From contig JACDEY010000017.1 in assembly GCA_013816105.1 (NCBI GenBank), positions 1 to 10,053 of the forward strand: 10,053 nt of DNA, read 5' to 3'. Below, one piece after another: positions 1-5,947 of the stretch; the stretch's first letter is position 1; the number at the start of each line of letters is the position of its first letter. Under the pieces are notes generated by a model, which searched no databases, was not told where the DNA came from, and was given only the letters and a program-made list of their open reading frames with translations. Origin of the DNA: Actinomycetota bacterium. GTDB taxonomy: Bacteria > Actinomycetota > UBA4738. Made by a program: the position numbers and the translations under genes.

Positions 1-3
1 GAG

Positions 4-1089
4 CTAGGTGTTGACGAGGCGGTAGATGCCGTCGGGCTCGCTAAAGTAGAGAGCCTGATCGGGGCCGCGTTCCATGGAGAGGATGCCGTCGCCGTGGTCG
101 TATACGACGCTGACTGAGGCGATGTCCTTCCGGTCTCCGCTCAGTACGGCACGGCGGATCTGGCCGCTGTTCCAGGCGCCGAAGAACAGCGTCCCCTCGC
201 TGCCCGAGAGCCCGCAGCCCACGCAGAACACGTCTCCGGTCGGCGCGATGGTGGGCGTGAACCACGTCTCCGGCATCTGAGGGTTCGGCCCGTCCTGGTT
301 GGTGTTCTGGGGCGCCGGTGGCGGAGTGGAGCACGTCTGGCTCGGACCCCAGGCGTAGTTGCGGCCGGAACGAACCAGGTTCACCTCGTCGTTGCACGCC
401 GGACCGTTCTCAGTCTCCCACAGGCGACCGTTCAGCGGATCGAACGTGAACCCGTAGGAATTTCGGATTCCGTACGCGAAGATCGTGCTGCCCGGGAAGG
501 GATTGCCGGGTGCGGGCGCGCCCGCGTCGGTCATCCGGTGTACCTTTCCGGCCGAATTGCCGAGGTCCTGGGCGTTGCCGGGGTCGTGGGCCTCGCCAAC
601 GACGGCGTAGAGCATGCCGTCGGGCCCGAAGAGGATGCGGCCGCCGTCGTGGTAGGAGCCCGAGGCCGTATCGCTCGAGAAGATGGCCCTCGCGCAGCAG
701 CCCGGGGCGACGGCATCGCGAGTGTCGGTGATCCGCAGGATCTGGTTCCGGATGACGCCGCGGACGTTCCGGGTCGCATAGGCGTAGACGAAGGGCGTGA
801 AGGGGTAGTTCGGGTGTAGGGCGATCCCGAGGAGCCCCCGTTCGCCGCTCGTCTCGAGCTTCCTCACCGTGTAGAAGAGCTGGTCGGACCCCGAGGACGG
901 GTCGTACTCGCGGATCTCGCCGGTGAACCGCTCGCCATAGAAGATGCGGCCGTCCGCCGCGAAGGTGAAGGCCGCGGGAAAGGCTAGGCCGGTCGCGACC
1001 GGCTCGGCTCCGACCGCCGGAGGCGAGGCGCCGGCCATCCCCGCCGGAACGGCGACTAGGGCGATCATCAGGCCGATCAATCTGTGCAT
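4..1089 (-). CDS. Secreted PQQ-dependent sugar dehydrogenase-like protein (GSDH family)
   Basis: 361 residues, a six-bladed beta-propeller of the glucose/sorbosone dehydrogenase family (soluble GDH-B/YliI type), expected to oxidise aldose sugars with PQQ outside the cytoplasm. Seen: a Sec-type signal peptide (residues 1 to about 28, MHRLIGLMIALVAVPAGMAG and on) with no lipobox; ERGLLGIALHPNY (83-95); YHDGGRILFGPDG (146-158), whose His147 matches the family's catalytic base; YGIRNSYGFTFDP (206-218) with the conserved Arg209; ETENGPACNDEVNLV (225-239); and TPTIAPTGDVF (278-288). The usual SEHGP motif reads TENGP here. There are six cysteines, including the adjacent pair C131-C132. I chose the ATG at 1089 over an ATG 57 nt upstream because it gives a clean signal peptide and follows a GGGGGAA Shine-Dalgarno. 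It is divergent from hutU. The exact substrate is not readable from sequence, and no PQQ biosynthesis genes are in the window. Confidence 0.88.
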   Translation of the reverse strand: MHRLIGLMIALVAVPAGMAGASPPAVGAEPVATGLAFPAAFTFAADGRIFYGERFTGEIREYDPSSGSDQLFYTVRKLETSGERGLLGIALHPNYPFTPFVYAYATRNVRGVIRNQILRITDTRDAVAPGCCARAIFSSDTASGSYHDGGRILFGPDGMLYAVVGEAHDPGNAQDLGNSAGKVHRMTDAGAPAPGNPFPGSTIFAYGIRNSYGFTFDPLNGRLWETENGPACNDEVNLVRSGRNYAWGPSQTCSTPPPAPQNTNQDGPNPQMPETWFTPTIAPTGDVFCVGCGLSGSEGTLFFGAWNSGQIRRAVLSGDRKDIASVSVVYDHGDGILSMERGPDQALYFSEPDGIYRLVNT

Positions 1090-1159
1090 GTCCGTTCCCC
1101 CTTCGGTGAAGGCGATCGTCCCGGTCGGGGACTGCCGCTCCCGCACGTGGGCGACACGA

Positions 1160-1200
1160 TATCGGCTGACCCTCGTTTCGGTATCGGACTATCGGCCGAC
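1160..1200. repeat. TATCGG direct repeats in the sugar dehydrogenase/hutU divergent promoter region
   Basis: The 167-nt gap 1090-1256 separates two divergent genes and must hold both their promoters. It contains three TATCGG copies on the plus strand at 1160, 1182 and 1190. The outer two extend to TATCGGCTGAC (1160-1170) and TATCGGCCGAC (1190-1200), matching at 10 of 11 positions with starts 30 bp apart, about three helical turns. This is what a regulator operator often looks like. A small hairpin (GTCCC, 5-nt loop, GGGAC) lies at 1118-1132 in the sugar dehydrogenase leader. I see no convincing -35/-10 pair for either gene, so the regulatory role is inference. Confidence 0.3.
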
Positions 1201-1256
1201 GAACCCGAACCGGAAGCAAAGGCGAAGCAAGTTGCGAGCCCCGGCAGGCGTCGCCC

Positions 1257-2924
1257 ATGCTGATGGACATGGACGCGGCTCGGGAGATTCGGGCGCCACG
1301 CGGATCCGGCCTCTCATGCAAGGGCTGGCCGCAGGAGGCGGCCCTTCGGATGCTCATGAACAACCTCGACCCCGACGTGGCGGAGCGGCCACAGGACCTC
1401 GTCGTGTACGGGGGAACGGGTAGGGCGGCGCGTTCCTGGGATGCCTTCGATCACATCGTGTCGGCGCTTCGGAGGCTGGAGGACGACGAGACCCTCCTCG
1501 TGCAGTCGGGGAAGCCCGTGGGCGTCTTCCGGACGCACCGCCTCGCCCCTCGCGTGCTCATCTCCAACGCCATGCTGGTGCCCAAGTGGGCCGACTGGGA
1601 GACGTTTCGGGAGCTCGAGGCGGCGGGCCTCACCATGTACGGTCAGATGACCGCCGGGTCGTGGATCTACATCGGCACGCAGGGCATCCTGCAGGGCACC
1701 TACGAGACGCTCGCCGAGCTGGCCACCCAGCGGTTCGGAGGGACGCTCAAGGGTCGCCTTGTCCTCACGGCCGGCCTCGGGGGCATGGGGGGAGCCCAGC
1801 CGCTGGCGGTGACGATGAACGAGGGCGTCGCGCTCTGCGTGGAGATCGATCCCTTACGGATCGAGCGCCGGATCAAGACCGGGTACCTGGACCGGGAGAC
1901 CGACGATCTGGAGACGGCGATCTCGTGGGCGGAGGAAGCCAGGAGTGCGGGTGAGTCGGCGTCCATCGGCCTCCTCGGCAACGCCGCGGACGTTGTTCCC
2001 GACCTCCTACGCCGAGGAGTAACCGTCGACGTGGTGACGGACCAGACGAGCGCGCACGATCCCCTCGGCGGATACGTGCCAACGGGCCTCGACCCGGAGC
2101 AGGCCGCGGATCTGCGGATCCGGGCCCCCGTGGAGTACACCTCCCGGGCCCACTCGTCCATGGCCCGGCACGTCGAGGCCATGGTGGGCTTCCTCGACCG
2201 GGGATCCGTCGTATTCGACTACGGCAACAACCTTCGGGCGGGAGCCAGGTCGGGCGGCTACGACCGGGCTTTCGACTATCCGGGGTTCGTGCCGGCCTTC
2301 ATCCGCCCGATGTTCTGCCAAGGGAAGGGCCCGTTCCGATGGGCGGCGCTCTCGGGAGACCCTGCCGACATCCTCGCGACGGATCGCGTCATCGCGTCGC
2401 TGTTTCCGGCAGACGAACGGCTGGCCCGATGGCTCCATCTGGCGCAGGAGCGGGTGGCATTCCAGGGGCTCCCGGCCCGGATCTGCTGGCTCGGCTACGG
2501 AGATCGCGCGCGAGCCGGCCTGGCGATCAACGAGCTCGTCCGCTCGGGGAAGGTTTCCGCCCCCATTGTGATCGGACGCGATCATCTGGACGCGGGGAGC
2601 GTAGCCTCTCCCTACCGGGAGACCGAGGGGATGCGGGACGGCTCGGATGCCATCGCCGACTGGCCCATCCTGAATGCTCTGGTCAACACGGCCGCCGGCG
2701 CCCACTGGGTCAGCGTGCATCACGGCGGGGGGGTGGGGATCGGCTACTCGATCCACGCCGGCATGGTGGTCGTCGCGGACGGCACGGAGGACGCGGCCGC
2801 CCGGCTGGAGAGGGTGCTCACGACCGACCCCGGGATGGGGGTCATCCGACACGCCGACGCCGGCTACGAACAGGCCATCGAGACGGCCCGGGAGCGCGGC
2901 GTCCGGCTCCCCTGGCTGGACTGA
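1257..2924 (+). CDS. hutU: Urocanate hydratase (urocanase)
   Basis: Second step of histidine degradation: urocanate plus water to imidazolonepropionate, cytoplasmic, using tightly bound NAD+ as electrophile. The 555 residues match the usual full length (about 550-560). Seen: [20 protein letters not shown] near the N-terminus (11-30); [13 protein letters not shown] (49-61); the NAD-binding glycine-rich stretch [18 protein letters not shown] (173-190); [17 protein letters not shown] (353-369); the family signature [16 protein letters not shown] (402-417), whose Cys410 corresponds to the essential cysteine of the Pseudomonas putida enzyme; and [15 protein letters not shown] (488-502). ATGs at 1257, 1263 and 1269 are all possible starts. 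None has a strong Shine-Dalgarno and all precede the conserved core, so the first is used. It is the only plus-strand hut gene at this end and is separated from the other hut genes by an unrelated locus. Confidence 0.97.
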   Translation: MLMDMDAAREIRAPRGSGLSCKGWPQEAALRMLMNNLDPDVAERPQDLVVYGGTGRAARSWDAFDHIVSALRRLEDDETLLVQSGKPVGVFRTHRLAPRVLISNAMLVPKWADWETFRELEAAGLTMYGQMTAGSWIYIGTQGILQGTYETLAELATQRFGGTLKGRLVLTAGLGGMGGAQPLAVTMNEGVALCVEIDPLRIERRIKTGYLDRETDDLETAISWAEEARSAGESASIGLLGNAADVVPDLLRRGVTVDVVTDQTSAHDPLGGYVPTGLDPEQAADLRIRAPVEYTSRAHSSMARHVEAMVGFLDRGSVVFDYGNNLRAGARSGGYDRAFDYPGFVPAFIRPMFCQGKGPFRWAALSGDPADILATDRVIASLFPADERLARWLHLAQERVAFQGLPARICWLGYGDRARAGLAINELVRSGKVSAPIVIGRDHLDAGSVASPYRETEGMRDGSDAIADWPILNALVNTAAGAHWVSVHHGGGVGIGYSIHAGMVVVADGTEDAAARLERVLTTDPGMGVIRHADAGYEQAIETARERGVRLPWLD

Positions 2925-2930
2925 GAACGC

Positions 2931-2963
2931 GAACAGGGGGCCTCCTCGGGAGGCCCCCTGTTC
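2931..2963. terminator. Perfect 15-bp hairpin, likely bidirectional terminator
   Basis: The left arm GAACAGGGGGCCTCC (2931-2945) and right arm GGAGGCCCCCTGTTC (2949-2963) are exact reverse complements around a TCG loop. The hairpin starts 6 nt after the hutU stop and lies 20 nt beyond the stop of the convergent minus-strand gene, so it can serve both transcripts. There is no clear T-tract on either side, so it is not a textbook intrinsic terminator; in GC-rich bacteria strong hairpins without a U-tract often act this way. Confidence 0.8.
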
Positions 2964-2983
2964 GATGGATCCGTCGTCTTCGG

Positions 2984-3415
2984 TTAGCTGAGGTTGAGGG
3001 CCCTGCGGCCCGACCTCGAGTCGCCGATACACGACTTCCCGCATGCCGGCAGGCAGATTCCGCCCGCCCCACAACCCGTGTTCGGGATGCAGTTGTAGCC
3101 CGCGGGACAGTCTGAACTGCTGGCACAAGCGCTTGCGTCTGAGCAGAAACAGTTCGCCCAGCACACGCAGTCGCCCTCTGTGTCCGCGCTACACCCGCAC
3201 AGGCCGTCGACGTCGCCTTGACGGGTGAATGCGCATAGCGTGATGGTGTCGCACGGCGCCCCGCACCGCTTGCGGTAGGCCGGTTCACCCCCGGCGAGCG
3301 CCTTCGCTCCGAGGCTGGTCAGGATTGGGGCAGACCAGGCCACGGCCGCGCCGGCGCCGATCCTCTTGAGAAGATCGCGGCGGGAAAGTTCTCTCTCTTG
3401 CGTCTCTGATTCCAA
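2984..3415 (-). CDS. Tat-exported cysteine-rich protein, function unknown
   Basis: 143 residues. The N-terminus carries a twin-arginine motif SRRDLLKRIG (11-20), then a hydrophobic stretch (about 20-36) and an ALA cleavage site near residue 41, so the product is probably folded in the cytoplasm and exported by Tat. The mature part of about 100 residues has 16 cysteines (51, 55, 61, 73, 75, 83, 85, 89, 91, 97, 103, 109, 115, 121, 125, 129), enough for eight disulfides or for metal binding. Seven of them (85 to 121) fall exactly six residues apart. The stretch SDCPAGYNC (101-109) resembles motifs common in small disulfide-rich extracellular domains. The C-terminus is a basic tail ending in Ser. 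The start is TTG at 3415, supported by an excellent GGGAGGTGA Shine-Dalgarno; no in-frame ATG serves. It lies downstream of the PqqD/HprK-like genes with its own leader, making it a candidate client or effector of that locus. No enzymatic function can be assigned. Confidence 0.82.
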   Translation of the reverse strand: MESETQERELSRRDLLKRIGAGAAVAWSAPILTSLGAKALAGGEPAYRKRCGAPCDTITLCAFTRQGDVDGLCGCSADTEGDCVCWANCFCSDASACASSSDCPAGYNCIPNTGCGAGGICLPACGKSCIGDSRSGRRALNLS

Positions 3416-3418
3416 GAT

Positions 3419-3427
3419 TCACCTCCC
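3419..3427 (-). promoter_or_regulatory. Strong Shine-Dalgarno that fixes the TTG start of the Cys-rich gene
   Basis: On the minus strand the sequence reads GGGAGGTGA, then ATC, then TTG. It is an almost complete match to the 16S anti-Shine-Dalgarno, with the GGAGG core 6 nt from the TTG. It is the strongest ribosome site in the window, which suggests high expression despite the rare start codon. Confidence 0.75.
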
Positions 3428-3510
3428 TTCCTCAGGTCAGCATTCCAAACCCTGACCCTCCTGGGCTCCTGCCGCAACCTCAGCACGAGGTAACTTGCAG
3501 TTTCGCCGAG

Positions 3511-3525
3511 CGTAATTTCCCTACG
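3511..3525. promoter_or_regulatory. Palindromic 15-mer, proximal copy (candidate operator)
   Basis: The plus strand reads CGTAATTTCCCTACG, an inverted repeat with arms CGTA(A/G) and CTACG. It differs from the distal copy (3544-3558) at only two of 15 positions, and the two copies start 33 bp apart, about three turns of DNA, so both lie on the same helix face. It is upstream of the Cys-rich gene in an otherwise gene-free 138-nt gap. A dimeric regulator such as the NarL/LuxR-type protein encoded at 5172-5858 is the obvious candidate binder; that link is inference. Confidence 0.5.
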
Positions 3526-3543
3526 GCAAGCGCCTCGGGTCGA

Positions 3544-3558
3544 CGTAGTTTTCCTACG
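3544..3558. promoter_or_regulatory. Palindromic 15-mer, distal copy (candidate operator)
   Basis: The plus strand reads CGTAGTTTTCCTACG, with perfect 5-bp inverted arms CGTAG and CTACG around a 5-nt AT-rich centre. It overlaps the stop codon of the upstream HprK-like gene (3554-3556), so the end of that reading frame doubles as part of the palindrome. It is paired with the similar copy at 3511-3525. Alternatively the arms could form a small RNA hairpin at the end of the upstream transcript, but a 5-bp stem is weak for that. Confidence 0.5.
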
Positions 3559-4405
3559 CCGGAGATCGATCCAGGACGGCGACAAGAGCACGCAGCATGT
3601 CGAGCGGACCTGCGGCCTGGAGCGTTCGGCACTCCGCATGCTCGACAAGGCGAGCGGCGCCGCGAAGGGCGTCCCCGCCCAGCGCCGGGAAGTTGAGCGT
3701 GTGGCTGGACAGGCGGTACAGGCCCGTGGCGGGAGAGGCAGGCTCGAAGGGCTCCTCCGCGTCGCCGATAGAACACAAGAAGTCGACGGCGAGAGGGGTC
3801 CGACCGGACCCATCCTTGCCATTCGAGACTGCTTGCTGTCGGTGGGCCCTCCTCCCGTCGGACGAGCTGATGGTCGAGAGACGATCGAGCATGCCGTCGG
3901 GGACCCGGATGACCGGATCGACAGGGAGGACCATGCCCGATACCGTGTCGATCGTCACCGCGGTCTCGGGCGGGAGGATCAATCCCGCTCTATCGACCTC
4001 CCGCCCCAACTCCGTGAAGAACGGGAGCAGGATGGACGGCACCAGTGCGGAGGCGCCGTTACGAGACACCACCGCGCACTCCGAATAGATGGCGTCGTCG
4101 CGAGTGGGATAGAGGGGATACTCGAGCTCCGAGAGCAGTGTCCGCACCAGCATCGATAGATCGAACGTCCGGATCAGCTTGATGCTGTACCGGTAAAGGA
4201 TGTTGAAGTGACGTCCCGGGCCGGTGGCGTCGTCGCCGACCACCACCGAATAGAAGATCGGGGCCGTTTCGGTGGTGCGGTACTCGGCGAGGACCTCGTC
4301 CAGCCACCCGGCGAAGGCCTCCGAGGTCGAGCGGATGCCGACCCGCTCGCCCCCGATCTCGTAGGAGTTCGTGACCACCCACCCGAGGTGGTCGAGCTTG
4401 TCCAT
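3554..4405 (-). CDS. HPr-kinase-like protein lacking a P-loop, function unknown
   Basis: 283 residues, no signal peptide or membrane segment. The pattern resembles HPr kinase/PEP carboxykinase-fold relatives that accompany PqqD-like proteins. An N-terminal part has the cadence SYEIGGERVGIRSTSEAF (14-31). Then comes YSECAVVSRNGASALVPS (107-124), where such proteins normally read about LHAA-VV-x-G-x-A-LLPG followed by a GKST P-loop. Here the P-loop position is occupied by ILLPFFTELGREVDRAG (125-141), with no GK[ST], followed by a normal-looking AVTIDTVSGMVLPVDP (149-164). The C-terminal part is more variable. If the relationship is right, it is a catalytically dead or repurposed kinase fold. 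The ATG abuts the stop of the preceding PqqD-like gene (TGAATG) without its own good ribosome site, so translation is probably coupled. Family assignment is by eye and moderate; the gene itself is well supported. Confidence 0.62.
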   Translation of the reverse strand: MDKLDHLGWVVTNSYEIGGERVGIRSTSEAFAGWLDEVLAEYRTTETAPIFYSVVVGDDATGPGRHFNILYRYSIKLIRTFDLSMLVRTLLSELEYPLYPTRDDAIYSECAVVSRNGASALVPSILLPFFTELGREVDRAGLILPPETAVTIDTVSGMVLPVDPVIRVPDGMLDRLSTISSSDGRRAHRQQAVSNGKDGSGRTPLAVDFLCSIGDAEEPFEPASPATGLYRLSSHTLNFPALGGDALRGAARLVEHAECRTLQAAGPLDMLRALVAVLDRSPA

Positions 4406-4885
4406 TCAGGGGCTGCCGGTCTGCTGCTCCCGGATGCCCTCCCGGAGGTCGTGTTCCGTACCGTCCGCATGAACGTGTCCACCGCCGTCGCCGTCGCCGT
4501 CGCCGTCGCCGTGGCCGTGGCCGTGGGCATGGTGGGCATGGTCCTCCTGCTGGCTCGCCACGCTGTGGACGCCGGGGCCGACGGTTGGTCGCCCGTTCGG
4601 CTGTTCTACAAGGGCAAGCCCTCCTTCGAGGAGATCGACCGCTCGCAGATCCTCGATGAGCGCGCGGACCTGCTCCTGCACCTCGCTCAGGGGCGCCTGG
4701 AACACCTCGGCGATGTCGGTCGCCAGCTCGCCCACGGTGGCCGTGCCGTCGCACAATCGAAGGACGAGAGAGGCAGTCGGGTTGAAGTGGTGGAGATCAT
4801 GACTGACCGGGTCGTAGACGACCGCCTCTTCGTCGAGGACGGAGACGGTCACGTCTTCGCGGAGCTTTGGACGCGCCCTCGTCAT
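4406..4885 (-). CDS. PqqD-like protein with His/Gly/Asp-rich C-terminal tail
   Basis: 159 residues. Residues 5-90 look like a PqqD/RRE-type winged-helix domain: RPKLREDVTVSVLDEEAVVY, then a LHHFNPTASLVLRLCDGTATVGEL stretch (with the usual N-x-[TS]-A and L-x-DG pattern), then a helical part ending DLRAVDLLEGG. PqqD domains bind peptide substrates and hand them to modifying enzymes. After a linker, residues 116-146 are almost only H, G, D and A: DHAHHAHGHGHG followed by DGDGDGDGGGHVHADG, a plausible Zn/Ni/Cu/Co-binding tail encoded in part by a hexanucleotide repeat. The ATG at 4885 is chosen over a GTG at 4903 because it overlaps the previous stop as ATGA and follows a GAGGATGGAG ribosome site. 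It abuts the HprK-like gene. There is no evidence for a role in PQQ synthesis, since no pqqA or pqqE is in the window. Confidence 0.75.
   Translation of the reverse strand: MTRARPKLREDVTVSVLDEEAVVYDPVSHDLHHFNPTASLVLRLCDGTATVGELATDIAEVFQAPLSEVQEQVRALIEDLRAVDLLEGGLALVEQPNGRPTVGPGVHSVASQQEDHAHHAHGHGHGDGDGDGDGGGHVHADGTEHDLREGIREQQTGSP
4484..4525. repeat. Hexanucleotide tandem repeat coding the (HG)3(DG)4 tail
   Basis: Seven consecutive hexamers on the plus strand: four GCCGTC (4484-4507) followed by three GCCGTG (4508-4525). On the coding minus strand they read (CACGGC)3(GACGGC)4, giving HGHGHG-DGDGDGDG. Each unit is in frame, so slippage would lengthen or shorten the tail by His-Gly or Asp-Gly pairs without breaking the gene. 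Confidence 0.85.
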
Positions 4886-5175
4886 GCTCCATCCTCGCGC
4901 CACGTAACGAGCCCCGCCTCGCCGAACTCGGTGAGGATCCGACTGACGTCCTCGGCCACGACCTCTCTCGGAAGGCTTGAAACCTGGCAGATGGCGTTGA
5001 TCATTTCCTGTGGGTTGGTCTCCCCATCACAGAGCTCCCAGATGGCCAGCGCAGTGTTGTTCAGCAGATGGACTGACTCCGTCGAGGGATTGTAAAGCAC
5101 GTTCTCGCGCCCCGCCTGGCGAAGCCAGACCTGCGGATTCCGGATGGGTCGCCCCCCGAGCAAAGTCACAGTCAT
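4882..5175 (-). CDS. Small PqqD-like protein (putative peptide chaperone)
   Basis: 97 residues, essentially one PqqD/RRE-like winged-helix domain with no tail. Seen: NPQVWLRQAGRENVLYNPST (13-32), an N-terminal strand pair ending in the vLynP turn; SVHLLNNTALAIWELCDGET (34-53), which carries the family's L-N-x-T-A-x-x-[IV]-W-x-L-x-DG pattern; then predicted helices and a final ILTEFGEAGLVTW (80-92), matching the usual L-x-x-x-GL[IV] ending. Proteins of this type bind a leader peptide and present it to a modifying enzyme; the partner enzyme is not visible here. Its ATG overlaps the stop of the response regulator as ATGA and its own stop overlaps the next gene as ATGA, so it is the second cistron of a coupled operon. 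Its sequence is only distantly similar to the second PqqD-like protein, so they are probably not a recent duplication. Confidence 0.78.
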   Translation of the reverse strand: MTVTLLGGRPIRNPQVWLRQAGRENVLYNPSTESVHLLNNTALAIWELCDGETNPQEMINAICQVSSLPREVVAEDVSRILTEFGEAGLVTWREDGA

Positions 5176-5858
5176 CCTTCCGCACCCACGAGGTTCGCAA
5201 GGATCCCGTTCTGGAGAACGAAGGAGGCGGCCTCGAGTCGCGAGTGAACCCCGAGCTTGGTGAGCACGTTCTGGATGTGGGTTCTAGCGGTCTGGGGGCT
5301 GATGAACAGGGTCCTCGCGATTCCCACGTTGTCAGCGCCGTCCGCGAGGAGCGCGAGTACCTCTCGCTCGCGACGCGTCAGGCGTGACATCCGCTGGAGG
5401 GCGTGGCCCTGCTCCCGCTGCCGGCGGATGAGCTGAGCCAACAGCGGCCCCAGCATGCGCGGGGGGATGAGGGTCTCCCCCTTGTGCACCGCCCGGACGG
5501 CATGAATGAGATGCGCGAGGGGGCAGTCCTTCGTGAGATAGCCGCTCGCGCCCGCCTCCAGGGCATCGGCCAGGGCCTTCTGGCTCTCCTGAGGAGCGAG
5601 GATCACGACCCGGCATCCCGGGACCCGGTCGGCGATGGCCGAGGTGGCCTCCATCGCGTCGCAATCCGGCAAGCCGACGTCGACCAGCGCCACGTCCGGC
5701 CGCGTCCGCGCCGCCTCCGCGATTGCCCGGCGCCCATCGGCCGCCTCCGCAACCACGGAGATGTCGGGCTGGGTCTCGAGGACCACCCTCACGGCTTCGC
5801 GGAACAGCGACTGCTCGTCGGCGATGAGAACCCGGGTCGTGTCCGGTTGACTCGTCAA
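5172..5858 (-). CDS. NarL/LuxR-type response regulator
   Basis: 228 residues. The receiver domain (about 9-125) starts RVLIADEQSLFREAV with acidic D14/E15, has the phospho-acceptor Asp60 in ALVDVGLPD, and the conserved Lys110 in GASGYLTKD. The switch Thr/Ser that normally follows strand 4 is Ala88 (VVILAPQES), which is unusual. A linker with QLIRRQREQ leads to a LuxR-type helix-turn-helix (about 158-220): LTRREREVLALLADGADN, then ISPQTARTHIQNVLTKLGV. The start is TTG at 5858, because a GAGGAG ribosome site sits 5 nt upstream, the receiver fold begins right after it, and nothing upstream in the frame resembles protein. It is first in the operon with the two PqqD-like genes and the HprK-like gene. 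No sensor kinase is in the window. It probably controls this locus, possibly via the palindromes at 3511-3558 (inference). Confidence 0.9.
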   Translation of the reverse strand: MTSQPDTTRVLIADEQSLFREAVRVVLETQPDISVVAEAADGRRAIAEAARTRPDVALVDVGLPDCDAMEATSAIADRVPGCRVVILAPQESQKALADALEAGASGYLTKDCPLAHLIHAVRAVHKGETLIPPRMLGPLLAQLIRRQREQGHALQRMSRLTRREREVLALLADGADNVGIARTLFISPQTARTHIQNVLTKLGVHSRLEAASFVLQNGILANLVGAEG

Positions 5859-5898
5859 GCGTGCTCCTCGTCTACACGAACCGGCGGGCAGGGTCGTA

Positions 5899-5927
5899 AA
5901 TGTATTGGCAACGCGCTGCCGGATCAA
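5899..5927 (-). promoter_or_regulatory. Candidate sigma-70-type promoter for the response-regulator operon
   Basis: On the minus strand, TTGATC (5922-5927) and TACATT (5899-5904) are separated by exactly 17 nt; each matches 4 of 6 consensus bases. A transcript would start near 5890, giving a leader of about 30 nt that includes the GAGGAG ribosome site at 5864-5869 before the TTG start. It lies in the 89-nt gap after the hutF-like stop, so the operon need not depend on read-through from it. This is the best promoter-like pair I see in the window, but it is only a visual match. Confidence 0.4.
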
Positions 5928-5947
5928 GCCGGAAGTTGGACACGGCG

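Noticed and set aside
452..475. A palindrome-like sequence (CGTAGGAAT...ATTCCGTACG) resembling the 3511/3544 palindromes
   Set aside because: It lies inside the sugar dehydrogenase coding sequence at the conserved IRNSYG motif, has different spacing and longer arms, and is explained by codon choice.
2007..3164. A 385-codon minus-strand open frame across hutU and the Cys-rich gene
   Set aside because: It is a shadow of hutU, runs through the terminator hairpin and shows no recognisable domain.
4484..4540. The short tandem repeat as a CRISPR array or recombination site
   Set aside because: The units are contiguous hexamers without spacers and are in frame with a coding region.
4208..5095. A 295-codon plus-strand open frame across the PqqD-like genes
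   Set aside because: It is antisense to two coupled genes with recognisable domains and contains the translated hexanucleotide repeat as an AVAVAV run; no family pattern or ribosome site.
4406..5175. PqqD-like genes as part of PQQ biosynthesis for the nearby sugar dehydrogenase
   Set aside because: No pqqA, pqqB, pqqC or pqqE is present, the sugar dehydrogenase is in a separate unit beyond hutU, and the PqqD-like proteins are coupled to a regulator and an HprK-like gene instead.
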